From contig JAHEDT010000011.1 in the NCBI GenBank assembly GCA_024641085.1, positions 1 through 64,000 on the forward strand: a stretch of 64,000 nucleotides of DNA, given 5' to 3'. Both the position numbers and the translations under genes were made by a program. Shown here one piece after another: positions 62,193-64,000 of the stretch. Source of the DNA: Geobacteraceae bacterium. Its GTDB lineage: Bacteria; Desulfobacterota; Desulfuromonadia; Desulfuromonadales; BM103. The notes beneath the pieces were generated by a model, which was given only the letters and a program-made list of their open reading frames with translations, did not search any database and was not told where the DNA came from. Numbering within the stretch: the first letter of the stretch is position 1; the number at the start of each line of letters is the position of its first letter.

Positions 62193-63482
62193 ATGCACAA
62201 GAAAACAAATTGGCTTGGCTTTTTGACGGCTTGTCTGCTGCTGATTGTCTCGGCCGGGAGTGCCACGGCCTACGATTATCCGTTCAGCGACCCTTATGTC
62301 GCCACTATCGTTGGTACGCCAGCAGAGTTCGCCGCAAAACTGCCGAAGGAGGTGCCGGTCAAGTTTGACACCATCAAGATGTTCCCTGACCGCAAGATCC
62401 CGGACCTTCTGTGGAATCTGGATGAACTGTATTATTCCACTATCTGCCAGGACGGGCCGGCGCCGCTGATCTTTCTGGTGGCCGGGACCGGGGCGGGCTT
62501 CAACAGCCCCAAGATGCAGGCCATGCAGAAGGCTTTCTACCAGTCCGGCTTTCATGTGATCTCGCTCTCCTCGCCGACCCATCCGAACTTCATCGTCGCG
62601 GCCTCGACCAGCGGAGTGCCGGGGCATCTTGAAGAGGATTCTGCGGACCTCTACAGGGTCATGCAGGCGGTCTGGGCGAAGCATAAGGAAAAGATGCCGG
62701 CGACGGAGTTCTACCTGACCGGCTACAGCCTGGGGGCGGCGCAGTCGGCGTTCATCGCCAAGCTTGACGAGCAGGAGAAAGCCTTCAACTTCAGCAAGGT
62801 TCTGCTGATCAACCCTCCGGTCAGTTTATACAACTCGGTAGTGCTCCTGGACGCGATGCTGGAGAAAGTCCCCGGCGGCCTGGACAACTTCAACGCTTTC
62901 TACCAGGGGATTGTCGACGCCTTTGCCGATGTCTACAAAAACGGCGATGATGTCCAGTTCAACAACGATTTCCTCTACCAGGCCTACAAGTATCGCAAAC
63001 CGAAAAGCGATGATCCTTTGGAGGCGCTGATCGGCCTCTCGTTTCGAATCTCCTCGATGAACATGGTGCTCTCAACCGACGTGTTGACCAAGGCGAACTA
63101 CGTGGTGCCGAAGAACCTGATCATCGAGCGTCACAATAATCTCAGCAATTATACCAAGGTGCTGGCGCGCCTGTCCTTCGTCGACTATTTCCGAGGCATC
63201 TTCGTGCCGCATTTCCAGGCCAAGGATCCGAAGGTCACAGAGGACGAGCTGATCCAGGAACTGAGCCTGCGGAGCATCGAGGATTACCTGCGAAACTCTC
63301 CCAAGTTCGGCCTGATAGACAACGAGGATGACCTGATCCTTCAGCCCGGTGAGATCGATTACCTGCGCAACCTGTTCGGCAGCCGGGCGACGATATTCCC
63401 CCATGGCGGGCACTGCGGCAACATGGATTATCCGGACAACGTCGCTGCGATGGTCGGCTTTTTCAAAGCCGCAAAGAATTGA
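62193..63482 (+). CDS. Exported alpha/beta-hydrolase-like protein encoded with mlaA
   Basis: 429 aa. A signal peptide (about 1-26, ending ATA-YDYP) is followed by an alpha/beta-hydrolase-like core: FLVAGTGAGFNSP oxyanion strand, nucleophile S179 in TGYSLGAA, and a late His (H404 or H407) in FPHGGHCGN. Periplasmic serine hydrolase, perhaps a lipase or acyltransferase. AAGGAGG precedes the ATG. It is 14 nt upstream of mlaA, which suggests a role in outer-membrane lipid handling. Confidence 0.8.
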   Translation: MHKKTNWLGFLTACLLLIVSAGSATAYDYPFSDPYVATIVGTPAEFAAKLPKEVPVKFDTIKMFPDRKIPDLLWNLDELYYSTICQDGPAPLIFLVAGTGAGFNSPKMQAMQKAFYQSGFHVISLSSPTHPNFIVAASTSGVPGHLEEDSADLYRVMQAVWAKHKEKMPATEFYLTGYSLGAAQSAFIAKLDEQEKAFNFSKVLLINPPVSLYNSVVLLDAMLEKVPGGLDNFNAFYQGIVDAFADVYKNGDDVQFNNDFLYQAYKYRKPKSDDPLEALIGLSFRISSMNMVLSTDVLTKANYVVPKNLIIERHNNLSNYTKVLARLSFVDYFRGIFVPHFQAKDPKVTEDELIQELSLRSIEDYLRNSPKFGLIDNEDDLILQPGEIDYLRNLFGSRATIFPHGGHCGNMDYPDNVAAMVGFFKAAKN

Positions 63483-63496
63483 GGGAGGGAATGACC

Positions 63497-64000
63497 ATGT
63501 CCAATTCAATTGCCCACAACAGGTCCTTGCCGAAGATCATCCTGGCCGCACTGGCGGTGCTGCTCGCCGCCGGCTGCAGCGTGACGCCGAAGCCGGATCC
63601 GAACATCCCTTATGAACCGCCGAAGCACAAGGTCGAGGACTACGTCAAGAAAGACGTGACCTACGCCGGCGACATCTACGACCCGCTTGAAGGCTTCAAC
63701 CGGCGGGCCTACAGCTTCAACTACTACTTCGACAAGTTCATCTTCCTACCGGTGGTCAACACCTACGAATTCATCCTGCCGGACTATGTCGAGGACCGGG
63801 TGTCGAATTTTGTCGACAACGTGTTCGAGTTCAACAACGTCCTCAACAACCTGCTGCAGTTCAAATTCAAGCAGACGGGCATCACCCTGGCACGCTTCGT
63901 GGTCAACACCACGGTTGGGGTCGCCGGCCTGTGGGACCCGGCCACCGGCTGGGGGATGCCACGCCAGACCGAGGATTTCGGCCAGACTCTGGGTCACTAC
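63497..64000 (+). CDS. mlaA: MlaA/VacJ-family outer-membrane lipoprotein (partial, cut by window end)
   Basis: The first 168 residues are in the window. A lipoprotein signal with lipobox LLAAGC puts the lipidated Cys at 27. The MlaA core then begins: YDPLEGFNRRAYSFNYYFDK and VNTTVGVAGLWDPA. MlaA removes mislocalised phospholipids from the outer leaflet and passes them to the Mla pathway. I use the ATG at 63497, about 7 nt after GGAGGGA; the ATG at 63491 is too close to that site. Confidence 0.92.
   Translation, partial: MSNSIAHNRSLPKIILAALAVLLAAGCSVTPKPDPNIPYEPPKHKVEDYVKKDVTYAGDIYDPLEGFNRRAYSFNYYFDKFIFLPVVNTYEFILPDYVEDRVSNFVDNVFEFNNVLNNLLQFKFKQTGITLARFVVNTTVGVAGLWDPATGWGMPRQTEDFGQTLGHY

Overview
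This 64 kb window reads as a chromosomal segment of an anaerobic, moderately GC-rich (about 58-60 % by eye) deltaproteobacterium, most like the Desulfuromonas/Geobacter group. That placement is inferred from gene content: a tungsten aldehyde:ferredoxin oxidoreductase with its own tungstate importer, a fused B12 isobutyryl-CoA mutase, ferredoxin-linked 2-oxoacid oxidation, ADP-forming acyl-CoA synthetase, and the benzoyl-CoA ring-hydration and ring-opening enzymes. No CRISPR array, tRNA, prophage or replication origin was seen.

Layout. 0-0.2 kb: 3' end of an rRNA operon (5S plus terminator). 0.2-5.2 kb (minus): icmF, nitroreductase and M24 peptidase, behind a near-perfect sigma-54 promoter. 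5.6-9.3 kb (minus): tupC, then a Moco/tungsten-cofactor-like riboswitch with its own terminator, then tupA-tupB-moeA. 9.4-16 kb (minus): TRAP transporter PQM, universal stress protein, aldehyde:ferredoxin oxidoreductase with a C-terminal MoaD-like domain, alpha/beta hydrolase. 16.2-29.6 kb (minus): two tandem [ketopantoate-reductase-like + double-ACT] pairs, iorAB, phenylacetate-CoA ligase, CoA-transferase, ADP-forming acyl-CoA synthetase, a single 2-hydroxyacyl-CoA dehydratase-type subunit with its activase, and an IclR regulator. 30.1-40.5 kb (plus, divergent): 3-hydroxyacyl-CoA dehydrogenase/enoyl-CoA hydratase fusion, thiolase, SDR, thioesterase, Had, Oah, Dch, amidohydrolase, benzoate-CoA ligase. 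40.5-44 kb (minus): HDAC-like deacetylase, CoA-transferase/GNAT fusion, transglutaminase-like protein. 44.2-50.7 kb (minus): LivKHMGF-type ABC transporter plus acyl-CoA synthetase. 51-54.6 kb: an AT-rich accessory patch with a broken eptA, a PAP2-like phosphatase, an IS30 remnant and a thioesterase. 54.8-64 kb: housekeeping and envelope genes (DUF2202, glnA, mgtE, GNAT-Rrf2, mobA, alpha/beta hydrolase, mlaA cut by the window end).

How it fits together (inference). The TRAP and Liv systems import organic or aromatic acids. CoA ligases, the CoA-transferase and IorAB turn acids and 2-oxoacids into CoA esters. Benzoyl-CoA, after reduction to the dienoyl-CoA, is handled by Dch, Had and Oah, and the ring-opened product by the fusion enzyme, SDR and thiolase. 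The ring-reducing enzyme itself is not in the window, unless the orphan dehydratase/activase pair does something similar. The tungstate importer, moeA and mobA supply the cofactor for the oxidoreductase. An IclR regulator sits between the two catabolic arms, and a 15-bp near-palindrome occurs twice in that intergenic region. A deacetylase and an acetyltransferase domain next to two ligases that carry the P-x4-G-K acetylation motif suggest post-translational control of acid activation.
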